A stretch of DNA of 6,696 nt from Rhodospirillaceae bacterium (GCA_018700655.1 JABIUG010000211.1:1-6696), one strand, 5' to 3'. Positions 1 through 6,523 are shown, counted from the stretch's first letter. The notes: generated from the letters alone by a model not told the origin. Made by a program: numbers and translations.

Positions 1-1502
1 GCCAATTCCGCGAAGGCATCGGGATCGACGTCGACGCCCGCCACAATCGGTTCGATATCCAGCCCGCGCAGGGCCTCGACCACCAGATCGACGGCGTATT
101 CGTGAATGTCGGTCGAGCCGACGATCGGCCTGATGTGCTGCGTATTCGGCGTGGCCCTGGCCGAGAAGGTCGCATGGATCCGGCTACGCCGTTCCACGAG
201 ATCACGATAGGTGTCGGTGGGAATCAGCGGCTGGACGCCGTCGGCCTCGGCCCGGGGAACGTCGCCTGCGGCGTATCTGGCCTCGATCTCGCGCGCCCCC
301 ATGCGGCGCGCGGCAAGAAGTATCTGAAGCGGGTCGGCCATGTCGACGCCGAGCTCGGCGAAGCCCGCCATGATGTTGTCATGGAAGCGACGGCCACCTG
401 CGACCAGCCGCGCGCTGAGCGCCTCGATGTGGGACCAGTCGATCGAGTCCATAAGCTCGTCTGCCTGTTCGGCGATACGCCGGGTGATGGCGTGAACGTC
501 GACGATCTCCTGCCAGGTCGGCGCGCGGACCGCCTCGGTAACCGGCGTCGGATTGATCGGGACGCCGCTCCCGCAGCGCAACTGGGCCAGAATCAGATAA
601 AGCATGTCGGTGACCAGGACCGCATGGTTGGCCTCAATGTCAGCCGTATAGGCGGTCGTGTCACCGTAGTAGGCCGCGTTCATCGCGCCGTCCGGCTTGA
701 TTGATTCAAGCGCCAGAACCATGGCTGCCTTGACGATCGGGCTGCGGGTCAGCCCGCCATAGCTGATCGAAAGGCGCGCGCCGACGAGCTGGTCAACGAT
801 AAAGCGTTCGAACAGGGCCCAGCCGATATAGGAACAGTAGTCGTCGAACTGGGCGCAAAAGCCATCGTCCAGATAGGACGAAACCATGGCGTCGTTGTCG
901 ACATGCGCGGCCATCACGCCAAGCGCCTTGACCATCTCGGCCATCTGTTCGACATCATCACCCGGCCAGCCGGGATAGCGCCAGTTGAACTGCGACATGT
1001 TGCCGACGTTGTTGACGCCGGCCTGGATTGCACGGCATGCGTTGGCAACCGACATCGGCGTACCGATCATCATGTCGCCAAGGCCGGGCTGAATTGGCGC
1101 GGCCTCGGCCGTGGCGCGCCAGTCCTCGGGCGTCTCGAGCATGGGCCCGGTTTCCTTTGCCGCCTGGCCCCAAAACTCCGGCGGCAGGCCCATCCGGCGG
1201 TCGGCGTTCATGTTGTAGCGATCGATACGGAAACCGCGTCGGTTGGTTTCGTCATGAATGCGGCGCAGCGCCTCGGCGGTATCGGCCCAGGTCTGCATGC
1301 CCAGGTTCATGCTCGTCATTAGTAGGCGACCCTCGGCGTGCATCTTCCGTCGATAGGCGAGTTCGGAGCGAACACCGTGCTCGCGGCACAACAGGCTGAC
1401 ACCCATCGTGAGCTCGTTTCCCAGACGCCGTCCCTCGGCGACGAGAGCGCGACCGTCGGGCAGGTCGGCGGGGAGGATCGAACGGTCTGGGTCGAAGTGC
1501 AT
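1..1502 (-). CDS. Cobalamin-binding mutase-like protein, 3' end outside the window
   Basis: The minus strand reads open from an ATG at 1502-1500 to the window edge: 500 codons with no stop. An in-frame TAA lies just upstream, and an AAGGAGAC ribosome binding site (1511-1518) sits about 10 bases before the ATG. Residues 1 to about 440 form a long domain that looks like the catalytic barrel of B12-dependent carbon-skeleton mutases or aminomutases (glutamate mutase large subunit type). This is a pattern judgement, not a proven match. Visible landmarks are PGLGDMMIGTPMS near 139-151, NNVGNMSQFNW near 164-174 and SISYGG near 245-250. From about residue 457 a B12-binding domain begins: RPIVGSTDIHEYA, with D465 and H467 as the expected DxH pair, H467 being the likely lower cobalt ligand. 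The usual Gly of DxHxxG is Ala470. Such a domain normally spans about 130 residues, so roughly 90 residues should lie beyond the edge. Fusion of the B12 domain to the C-terminus would make a single-chain enzyme. It is transcribed divergently from the flavoprotein at 1788. Coding status is near certain; the reaction is unknown. Confidence 0.85.
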   Translation of the reverse strand, partial: MHFDPDRSILPADLPDGRALVAEGRRLGNELTMGVSLLCREHGVRSELAYRRKMHAEGRLLMTSMNLGMQTWADTAEALRRIHDETNRRGFRIDRYNMNADRRMGLPPEFWGQAAKETGPMLETPEDWRATAEAAPIQPGLGDMMIGTPMSVANACRAIQAGVNNVGNMSQFNWRYPGWPGDDVEQMAEMVKALGVMAAHVDNDAMVSSYLDDGFCAQFDDYCSYIGWALFERFIVDQLVGARLSISYGGLTRSPIVKAAMVLALESIKPDGAMNAAYYGDTTAYTADIEANHAVLVTDMLYLILAQLRCGSGVPINPTPVTEAVRAPTWQEIVDVHAITRRIAEQADELMDSIDWSHIEALSARLVAGGRRFHDNIMAGFAELGVDMADPLQILLAARRMGAREIEARYAAGDVPRAEADGVQPLIPTDTYRDLVERRSRIHATFSARATPNTQHIRPIVGSTDIHEYAVDLVVEALRGLDIEPIVAGVDVDPDAFAEL

Positions 1503-1787
1503 GGCTGCCAGTCTCCTTAGTTTGATCCTAGCTTAGCTGACAGAAAACTCGCGCTAAACCACCGGCTCTACGAGCCCTCTTGCCGCACCCTGCTGGGTTG
1601 ACCAAAGCATAGCGCAGGGCAGGCCTGCAGGGTAGCTCAAGAAGGCTTCGGGAGCCGTTGGTTCGTAGCCCAGAGAACCAGCAGACAACACCATCGACTC
1701 CATGCATTTCTCATATCACGATGTGGATGGTGGGTAACCCGGCAGCCACCGGTCATCCGTGCGTCGAACTCTTCAGAGGAGATTGCC
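1503..1787. promoter_or_regulatory. Divergent intergenic control region
   Basis: These 285 bases separate the minus-strand B12 protein gene from the plus-strand flavoprotein gene, so both promoters should lie here. Both ribosome binding sites are clear: AAGGAGAC at 1511-1518 for the left gene, and AGAGGAGA at 1775-1782, six bases before the ATG at 1788. A TTGACC at 1598-1603 could be a plus-strand -35 element, but no convincing -10 follows at the right distance, so I do not assign promoters. Repeats around 1587-1633 are listed separately. No small gene with a credible start and ribosome site is seen here. The frame that stays open from 1658 runs straight into the flavoprotein gene in another phase and looks like chance. 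Confidence 0.6.
1587..1633. repeat. Inverted and direct repeat cluster, possible operator
   Basis: Three related elements lie within 47 bases. ACCCTGC (1587-1593) is the exact reverse complement of GCAGGGT (1627-1633). GCAGGG occurs twice in the same direction, at 1614-1619 and 1627-1632. A perfect 10-base palindrome, GCAGGCCTGC, lies at 1619-1628. Their position midway between two divergent genes fits a regulator binding site that could control both. No regulator gene is present in the window to support this, and short GC-rich repeats arise easily by chance in such DNA. Confidence 0.3.
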
Positions 1788-3830
1788 ATGGCAGCCTACG
1801 ACGCCTTGTTCCAACCGCTGACGATCAAGAACGTCACCATTCCCAACCGCTTCCTCAGCACGAGCCACCAGCCGGGCTATGCGGCAAATGGTCGCACGAC
1901 CGATCGCTACGTGCTCTACGAAGCAGAAAAGGCCAAGGGCGGCGTTGGACTGGTCCAGTTCGGTGGCGCTACCACGGTCTCGGTCGAGAGCACCTATTAT
2001 TATGGCCAGCTGAATGGCTCGGTCGATGCCGTGATACCCGATTTGCGCCGCATGGCGAGCGCGGTTCAGGAACACGGCGCCGCTTGCACCGTCCAACTTA
2101 CCCACGGTGGGCGTCGGGAGCGCTGGGACGAGAACAACTGGTTGCCGGCCTACGCGCCATCGGTTCGCCGCGAGCTCCTGCACCGGGCTTTTCCTGCCGC
2201 GATGGAAGATCACGACCTCGCTCGCATGATCCGTGACTTTGCGGCCGCCGCCGGTCGTGTGCGTGAAGCCGGTGTCGATGGCGTCGAGATCAGTTGCATT
2301 CCGCCCGGCATCATCGGTCAGTTCTGGTCACCGCTGACCAACCAGCGCGAGGACGACTATGGCGGTTCCCTGGAGAACCGCATGCGCCTCGGGCTCGAAA
2401 TCCTTGCTGCGGCGCGAGAGACCGTGGGCGACGATTACATGATGGGGATGCGCCTTTCCGCCAACGAGATGACCAAGAACGGCCTGACCGACCAGGACGG
2501 TATCGAGATTGCCGGCGTTTATGCGGCAAGCGGACTGGTCGACTTCGTCAGCGTGGTCGGCGGTCGCGCGGCCGACTACAAATCGACCCAGGAAATGTAT
2601 CCCTCGATGATCGCGCCGTCGGCGACCTATCTCGATCTCGCCACCACGGTCAAGGACCGGGTCGACCTGCCGGTGTTCCACGCCACCCGTATCACCGACG
2701 TCGCCACCGCGGCCCATGCGGTCGAGAACGGCCGTATCGACATGGTTGGCATGACCCGCGCCTTCATCGCCGATCCCCATCACGTCAAAAAGCTGCGCGA
2801 GGGGCGAGAGGCCGATATCCGGCCCTGCGTCGGCGCAACTTACTGCATCGATCGGGTCGCCACGACCGAGGGCGCCTATTGCATGCACAACGTCGCCACC
2901 GGACGCGAAGAGCACCTATCTCATGACATCGCCAGGACCTCAGGCGACAAACGGCGTGTCGCCGTGGTCGGCGGTGGCCCCGGCGGCCTTGAGGCGGCGC
3001 GTGTCGCTGCCTTGCGCGGCCATTCGGTCGTGCTGTTCGAGGCCGCGCCAGTGCTTGGCGGCCAGCTCAATCTGGCCTCGAAGGGCACCTGGCGGCGCGA
3101 CCTCTCCGGCATCGCAGATTGGCTCGCCGGGCAGATCGAGGCTCTTGGTGTGGAGGTCCGGCTGAACGCGTTTGCCGACGCCGCTGACGTCCTTGCCTGG
3201 AAGCCCGGCGTTGTTGTCATTGCCACCGGTGGGTTGCCCGTAACCGGACACTTCGAGGGCGCTAAGCTCGCGACCACCGTCTGGGACGTCCTCGCCGGGC
3301 AGGTCGAGCCGGGTAACGAGATCCTTCTGATCGACGAAGCCGGCGGTCACGGCAGCCTGTGTTGTGCCCAGTTTGCCGCCGATCAGGGCAGCACGGTCGA
3401 ACTGGTCAGCCCGGGCCATGCCCATGGCCTCGAGGTTGGAGCAGTGAACCTGGGGGCCCATATGAGCGAGATCTACCGGCTGGGTGTGACGCTCACCGTC
3501 GATCGTGAACTGACAGCGTTGCGGACATCAGGCAACAAACTCGTCGCAGTGCTTGAGAACATGTACCAGGAAATCGTCGAAGAACGTGTCGTCGACCAGG
3601 TGATCGGCGACTACGGCACGGCACCCAACGACGATCTCTACCTCGCCCTCAAGCCGCAATCGCGCAATTTGGGGCAGATGGACCTCGATGCCTTGGCTGC
3701 CTTCGGACCCCAGGCAATCGACAGCAACCAGGCAGGGGTTTTTTTCCTCTACCGCATCGGCGATGCCTGGGCCGGCCGCAACGTCCATGCCGCCATGCTC
3801 GACGCCATGCGCGTCTGCAAGGAGCTGTGA
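1788..3830 (+). CDS. TMADH/2,4-dienoyl-CoA reductase-like FMN, Fe-S and FAD oxidoreductase
   Basis: This complete 680-residue protein has the usual length for this family (FadH about 672, trimethylamine dehydrogenase about 729). Residues 1 to about 340 form an Old Yellow Enzyme-type FMN barrel, with NRF at 20-22, THGGRR at 105-110 and YGGSLENR after the active-site loop. A cysteine segment follows: C347, C353 and C365. Then come an FAD-type Rossmann motif (GGGPGG, 395-400), an IATGG turn (478-482) and a second nucleotide-binding segment (LLIDEAGGHG, 513-522). A C-terminal RIGDAW motif closes the FAD domain. The closest style I recognise is N-methylproline demethylase and related secondary/tertiary amine dehydrogenases, so oxidative demethylation of an N-methylated compound is the best guess. 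Three oddities are seen. The second Fe-S cysteine is Ala350. The position of the covalent-FMN cysteine of TMADH is Gln28, so FMN should be non-covalent. The Tyr/His pair of the TMADH active site is Ser169/Pro172. The ATG has a strong ribosome site (1775-1782). The family is secure; the substrate is not. Confidence 0.93.
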   Translation: MAAYDALFQPLTIKNVTIPNRFLSTSHQPGYAANGRTTDRYVLYEAEKAKGGVGLVQFGGATTVSVESTYYYGQLNGSVDAVIPDLRRMASAVQEHGAACTVQLTHGGRRERWDENNWLPAYAPSVRRELLHRAFPAAMEDHDLARMIRDFAAAAGRVREAGVDGVEISCIPPGIIGQFWSPLTNQREDDYGGSLENRMRLGLEILAAARETVGDDYMMGMRLSANEMTKNGLTDQDGIEIAGVYAASGLVDFVSVVGGRAADYKSTQEMYPSMIAPSATYLDLATTVKDRVDLPVFHATRITDVATAAHAVENGRIDMVGMTRAFIADPHHVKKLREGREADIRPCVGATYCIDRVATTEGAYCMHNVATGREEHLSHDIARTSGDKRRVAVVGGGPGGLEAARVAALRGHSVVLFEAAPVLGGQLNLASKGTWRRDLSGIADWLAGQIEALGVEVRLNAFADAADVLAWKPGVVVIATGGLPVTGHFEGAKLATTVWDVLAGQVEPGNEILLIDEAGGHGSLCCAQFAADQGSTVELVSPGHAHGLEVGAVNLGAHMSEIYRLGVTLTVDRELTALRTSGNKLVAVLENMYQEIVEERVVDQVIGDYGTAPNDDLYLALKPQSRNLGQMDLDALAAFGPQAIDSNQAGVFFLYRIGDAWAGRNVHAAMLDAMRVCKEL

Positions 3831-3831
3831 G

Positions 3832-3847
3832 GCGGGCACCGGCCCGC
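3832..3847. terminator. Short GC-rich hairpin after the flavoprotein gene
   Basis: GCGGGC (3832-3837), a four-base loop ACCG and GCCCGC (3842-3847) form a perfect six-pair stem that begins two bases after the stop codon of the flavoprotein gene. No T-run follows on either strand, so it is not a classical intrinsic terminator. It may be a weak terminator, a transcript 3'-end stabiliser or chance. Confidence 0.3.
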
Positions 3848-3863
3848 AAGTAGGCCCTCAGTT

Positions 3864-3880
3864 CGCGCGTTCGGCGCGCG
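3864..3880. terminator. Perfect CG-repeat hairpin between convergent genes
   Basis: CGCGCG (3864-3869), loop TTCGG, CGCGCG (3875-3880) form a perfect six-pair stem. It lies in the 90-base gap between the convergent flavoprotein and deacetylase-like genes, so it could serve transcripts arriving from either side. There is no T-run in either direction, hence the low confidence for a true terminator. Nothing else is seen in this gap. Confidence 0.35.
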
Positions 3881-3920
3881 GTAACGCAGGCAGGCCGCGG
3901 ATCATGTCGGCGGCGTTCAT

Positions 3921-4796
3921 TCAAGCGGAGTGGGCATGTATCGATCCGGAGGTCAGCCAGCTCTGGAGTGGATTGGCATCGGCCCAACGTTTGGCGTAAC
4001 CGCCCAGCGTGTCGAACTTGACGTCAGCATGGCCCGACATGAAGTCGATCAGGCGCTCCAGCATCATCAGGCGATGGCCACGCCCGATCACCTGGGGGTG
4101 CATGGTGAGATTGTACATGCCGCCGGGAACCGAGGTGTGGGCAAAGGTGAACTCATCGCGCCAGATCTCCTCGACATGGGAGGCCGGTTTCAGACCGCTA
4201 CCGGTGTCATCGAGCTCAAAATAGGGAAAATCATCCAGCGTCCAGGTCACCGGCAACTCGACGATGTTGATGTTCTTGCCGAATTCGTAACGCGCATCGG
4301 CCGGGGCCTTGTCGCCCGAGCGCATGTAATAGGGCGTGTAGTCATCGCCCATCAGGCTGGAATCATAGAGAAAGCCGAATTCCTGAAGAATGTCGGTCGT
4401 CCGCTCGGAGAAATCCCATGCCGGCGAGCGATAGCCTAGCGGACGCACACCGCAGGCCTTTTCCAGAGCTTCAAAGCCGCGCTCCATGTTGGCGCGTTCA
4501 CCGGCCTCATCGAAATCAGCCGGATTCTCGTGAACCCAACCGTGATGCGCGATCTCGTGGCCGGCATCGTGAATGCGTTTGACCAGATCGGGATAGGCAT
4601 AAGCCGTGTGGCCGGGAATGCAGAAGGTCCCGGGAACATCACGCAAGGCCAGCAGATCAAGAATGCGCGGGATTGCCACTCCCCCGAATTCGCCGCGCGA
4701 AATCTCGCTGGGGTTGGTCGACCTGTATGACCCGATCCACACCGACATGGCATCGAAATCAAAGGTCAGACAGCAGGTCATTCTTGGATCAGACAT
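3921..4796 (-). CDS. NodB-fold polysaccharide deacetylase / cyclic imide hydrolase-like enzyme
   Basis: This complete 291-residue protein has the NodB-type metal hydrolase fold. The metal site can be read as TFDFDA at the start (D13, D15) and HHGWVHE with H85 and H89. Later motifs are GYRSPAWDFS (121-130), in which R123 and W127 line the usual active-site groove, and LTMHP with H233. The segments ISRGEFGG (32-39), DDYTPYY (151-157) and LDDFP (187-191) closely resemble the Helicobacter pylori PgdA subgroup. From family knowledge, this subgroup also includes cyclic imide hydrolases of about 293 residues, and it is related to PuuE-type allantoinases. There is no signal peptide, so a cytoplasmic small-molecule amidohydrolase is at least as likely as a cell-wall deacetylase. 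The ATG at 4796-4794 is preceded five bases away by GGAGG (complement of 4802-4806). It is the last gene of the minus-strand series, 60 bases after the acetyltransferase gene, and may be cotranscribed or have its own promoter. Confidence 0.9.
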   Translation of the reverse strand: MSDPRMTCCLTFDFDAMSVWIGSYRSTNPSEISRGEFGGVAIPRILDLLALRDVPGTFCIPGHTAYAYPDLVKRIHDAGHEIAHHGWVHENPADFDEAGERANMERGFEALEKACGVRPLGYRSPAWDFSERTTDILQEFGFLYDSSLMGDDYTPYYMRSGDKAPADARYEFGKNINIVELPVTWTLDDFPYFELDDTGSGLKPASHVEEIWRDEFTFAHTSVPGGMYNLTMHPQVIGRGHRLMMLERLIDFMSGHADVKFDTLGGYAKRWADANPLQSWLTSGSIHAHSA

Positions 4797-4801
4797 GGAC
4801 G

Positions 4802-4806
4802 CCTCC
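4802..4806 (-). promoter_or_regulatory. Ribosome binding site of the deacetylase-like gene
   Basis: A perfect GGAGG on the minus strand, five bases before the ATG at 4796-4794, fixes the start of the deacetylase-like gene. It is the strongest such site in the minus-strand series; the genes before it rely on overlapping stop/start junctions. In the rest of the 60-base gap (4797-4856) I see no hairpin or convincing promoter. Confidence 0.75.
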
Positions 4807-4856
4807 GTTGTTGGCGGTATCTCAATGCCAAACCTGCGTCACCGCAAGCGATCTGT

Positions 4857-5624
4857 TCAATTGTCCAGGATCCGGTAGTGATAGGCATAGATCGGTTTCA
4901 GTCCGAACGACCGGTAAAGCGTGACCGCAGGCTTGTTCTCCTCGACGACCTGCAGCCAGAGTGATTTCGCGCCGGCTTCGTCACGCGCCCAAGCGACCAG
5001 GCCTTCCAGAATCGCCCGGCCCAGGCCTTTGCCCCGATGTTCAGCACTCACCAGAATCTCGAAAAAACCCGCGCGTTCGCCTTCCACAACCGACATGCCG
5101 AAAGCCATCGGTTCGGCTTCGTCACCGATCCAGGCATAGCGGCATTGTCCTTCCACGCGCTCCAGCATTCGGCGCAAAACAGGCCTGTGGGGTTCTCCGA
5201 CAGGGCTTTGGTCACAAAACCCGTCAAACCAGGCCGGTTCGGGTGATGAAAGGAAACGAACACGTGGGTCCGGCACTGCGACGTCGGACATGTCCCCGGT
5301 CATGGTCAACGTGCGGTCCGCCATGTGGTAGCCGCGCTCTTCCAGCACACCATCCAGTTCGGGTTCTGCCAGCGGCGTGATCCTGAAGATGGCGGGCAGA
5401 CCGGCGGCGGCATAATACGCCTCAGCGGCGTCGATACGTACATCCAGTGGTTCGCCGCTTCGGCTCATCACATTGACTGAATTCGCGCGCCTGGTGTGGC
5501 CCTGCGCCTGGCGCAGCAACCATCCATCCAGCGTTGTGCTCTCCAGGCAAGGCCAGGCGCGAAAACTCGCTTCTTCGAGCGTCAGAACAAGACGCTGACC
5601 GGGCTGATCGAACTCAGTGTGCAA
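4857..5624 (-). CDS. GNAT-family N-acetyltransferase
   Basis: This probable 255-residue acetyl-CoA-dependent acyltransferase is of unknown substrate. The C-terminal half carries the GNAT core: a beta strand FFEILVS, the acetyl-CoA pyrophosphate loop RGKGLG (197-202 counted from the chosen start), helix AILEGLVAWA, then LWLQVVEENKPAVTLYRSFG, the usual motif B with its N..A..LY pattern. The N-terminal half (LDGWLLRQAQGHTRRANSVN onward) matches longer two-part GNAT proteins of about 250 residues. No ATG is available upstream of the conserved part. I chose the TTG at 5624-5622 because it leaves a plausible N-terminus and overlaps the stop of the MarC gene by 11 bases, suggesting translational coupling. 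The frame stays open to another TTG at 5693-5691, which would give 278 residues but an unlikely basic/serine-rich extension lying inside the MarC gene. The start is therefore uncertain; the gene is not. It probably sits in the same transcript as the oxidoreductase genes. Confidence 0.85.
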   Translation of the reverse strand: MHTEFDQPGQRLVLTLEEASFRAWPCLESTTLDGWLLRQAQGHTRRANSVNVMSRSGEPLDVRIDAAEAYYAAAGLPAIFRITPLAEPELDGVLEERGYHMADRTLTMTGDMSDVAVPDPRVRFLSSPEPAWFDGFCDQSPVGEPHRPVLRRMLERVEGQCRYAWIGDEAEPMAFGMSVVEGERAGFFEILVSAEHRGKGLGRAILEGLVAWARDEAGAKSLWLQVVEENKPAVTLYRSFGLKPIYAYHYRILDN

Positions 5625-6272
5625 CGAAGCCGAAATTGTCGAGATGATCGCAGATACCCCTGACGATGACCTCGACTCCAATCGCAACGACAACCAGGCC
5701 GAACAGCCGGGTCATGATCGTGAGGCCGGATTTCCCAAGGCACTTGCCAATCGGTTCAGCCATCCAGTGAACCAGCCCTGCAACGATGAGAACGATGAGA
5801 ACGATGAAGATGGTCCCGATGATGGTGATATTGCCAGTCAGACCCTCGTTATCCTGCGACTCAAGTATGACCTTCGTCATGGCCCCGACCGGCCATCATT
5901 GGAAGCGCCAGCGGCACAACGCCGACATGCATGGGCGAACGCCCTCCCCCCGTCACCATCGCTATCTGTGTCGGGCATGACGATGGTTCCCATCATCGAA
6001 AGGCCAACGAGCCCGATGACAAGACCACCCGCTATCTGGAAGGACGCAATGGTCGTTCCCAGGGAAACGATCAGCCACTCGCCCAGGACCACCATCAGGC
6101 TCAGCATGATGCACGCAGCAACGATTTCCGTAAGGATGGCGAGGCGCCGTTGTGCGGCCGTAAACCCGGCGGTTTCACTCAGCAGAAGCGGAATGGTCGC
6201 AAAGGGAGCCATAATCGCAAACAGGCCGATCCCGAACTCGGAATAATCAGACCAGAGTGTAGACTCCATCAT
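5614..6272 (-). pseudogene. MarC-family integral membrane protein, frameshifted
   Basis: Two open frames on the minus strand together make one MarC/UPF0056-type membrane protein. The first (ATG 6272-6270, stop 5879-5877) carries FGIGLFAIMAPFATIPLLL, LAILTEIVAACIMLSL and FQIAGGLVIGLVGLSMMG, the typical first three membrane helices. The second (ATG 5880-5878, stop 5616-5614) carries the last helices, ITIIGTIFIVLIVLIVAG and LFGLVVVAIGVEVIVRGI. The conserved centre, VVPLALPMMAG, is present only in the third frame between them. Dropping one base at the C6 run on the plus strand (5946-5951) enters this frame. Restoring two bases near 5881-5890, where AGPGA is expected but AGRG is read, leaves it. 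The repaired protein would have about 219 residues, which is normal for the family. The ATG at 6272 overlaps the stop of the MoaD-like gene (TGATG) and has AAGGGGG upstream. Function in this family is poorly defined. Either the gene is decayed or the sequence has errors at homopolymers. Confidence 0.85.
5782..5808 (-). repeat. Three tandem 9-base units inside a membrane helix
   Basis: Plus-strand AACGATGAG occurs at 5782-5790 and 5791-5799, followed by AACGATGAA at 5800-5808. On the coding minus strand these read FIV-LIV-LIV within the fifth predicted membrane segment of the MarC-like protein. The unit is three codons, so copy-number slippage would lengthen or shorten the helix without changing frame. 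Confidence 0.8.
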
Positions 6273-6523
6273 CAACCCCCTTCGATCGGCGGAAACACCG
6301 TCAACACATCACCATCGACCATGATGTGGCTGTCATGAAGTGCCGGTCGCACCGCCGTATCGTTGACAAGCGTCATGGTCAGGGTCTCGCGCGCCACGTC
6401 AAGTCTGGCCATCACATCGGCAACACTCGCACCGTCGGGCACTTCAAGCGCGCCTTCTCCGTTCGGGCCTATTCCGGCAACGGCTTTTCCCGCATGGGCA
6501 ACAAGTTTGACGCGTATCTTCAA
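6272..6523 (-). CDS. MoaD/ThiS-like sulfur carrier protein
   Basis: This small 83-residue protein has the ubiquitin-like beta-grasp pattern of MoaD/ThiS: an initial strand MKIRVKLVAHAG, a middle VPDGASVADVMARLDV helix region, and the strand-turn segment GDVLTVFPPIEGG. It ends exactly in the C-terminal Gly-Gly that is activated as a thiocarboxylate to carry sulfur for molybdopterin or tungstopterin assembly. The start is the TTG at 6523-6521, the only codon that preserves the first strand. It overlaps the stop of the upstream oxidoreductase gene in a TTGA tetranucleotide (6523-6520). Its stop overlaps the ATG of the MarC-like gene. MoaD-like genes next to aldehyde ferredoxin oxidoreductase genes are common, and a dedicated role in its tungsten/molybdenum pterin cofactor is the natural inference. 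No strong ribosome site is seen, so translation probably depends on the upstream gene. Confidence 0.9.
   Translation of the reverse strand: MKIRVKLVAHAGKAVAGIGPNGEGALEVPDGASVADVMARLDVARETLTMTLVNDTAVRPALHDSHIMVDGDVLTVFPPIEGG

Noticed and set aside
102..704. Plus-strand open frame of 200 codons opposite the B12 protein gene
   Set aside because: It lies entirely within the minus-strand gene, has no recognisable domain and no ribosome site, and is rich in Arg/Gly/Asp as expected for the antisense of GC-rich coding DNA. The open frame at 903-1322 was rejected for the same reason.
695..711. Hairpin GCTTGA-TTGAT-TCAAGC
   Set aside because: It is inside the coding sequence of the B12 protein, encodes ordinary residues there and has no T-run; a six-base stem is compatible with chance.
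1658..2236. Plus-strand open frame of 192 codons starting in the divergent intergenic region
   Set aside because: It runs out of phase into the flavoprotein gene, its first part has no ribosome site, and the translation is low-complexity Arg/His/Pro without domain features.
2294..2926. Open frames on both strands inside the flavoprotein gene
   Set aside because: They overlap a clearly identified, full-length enzyme in other phases, and their translations show no known fold.
3739..3745. Run of seven T, possible frameshift site or terminator tail
   Set aside because: The flavoprotein frame passes through it without interruption (GVFFLYRIGD) into the expected C-terminal motif, so there is no sign of a shift, and no GC stem precedes it.
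5625..5693. Longer N-terminus for the GNAT protein from the TTG at 5693
   Set aside because: It would overlap the MarC gene by 80 bases and add a Ser/Arg-rich stretch with no family similarity; the TTG at 5624 is preferred.
5617..6246. Plus-strand open frame of 209 codons opposite the MarC-like gene
   Set aside because: The minus strand gives recognisable membrane helices and the family motif; the plus-strand translation is a hydrophilic Asp/Asn/Pro-rich sequence typical of the antisense of membrane protein DNA.
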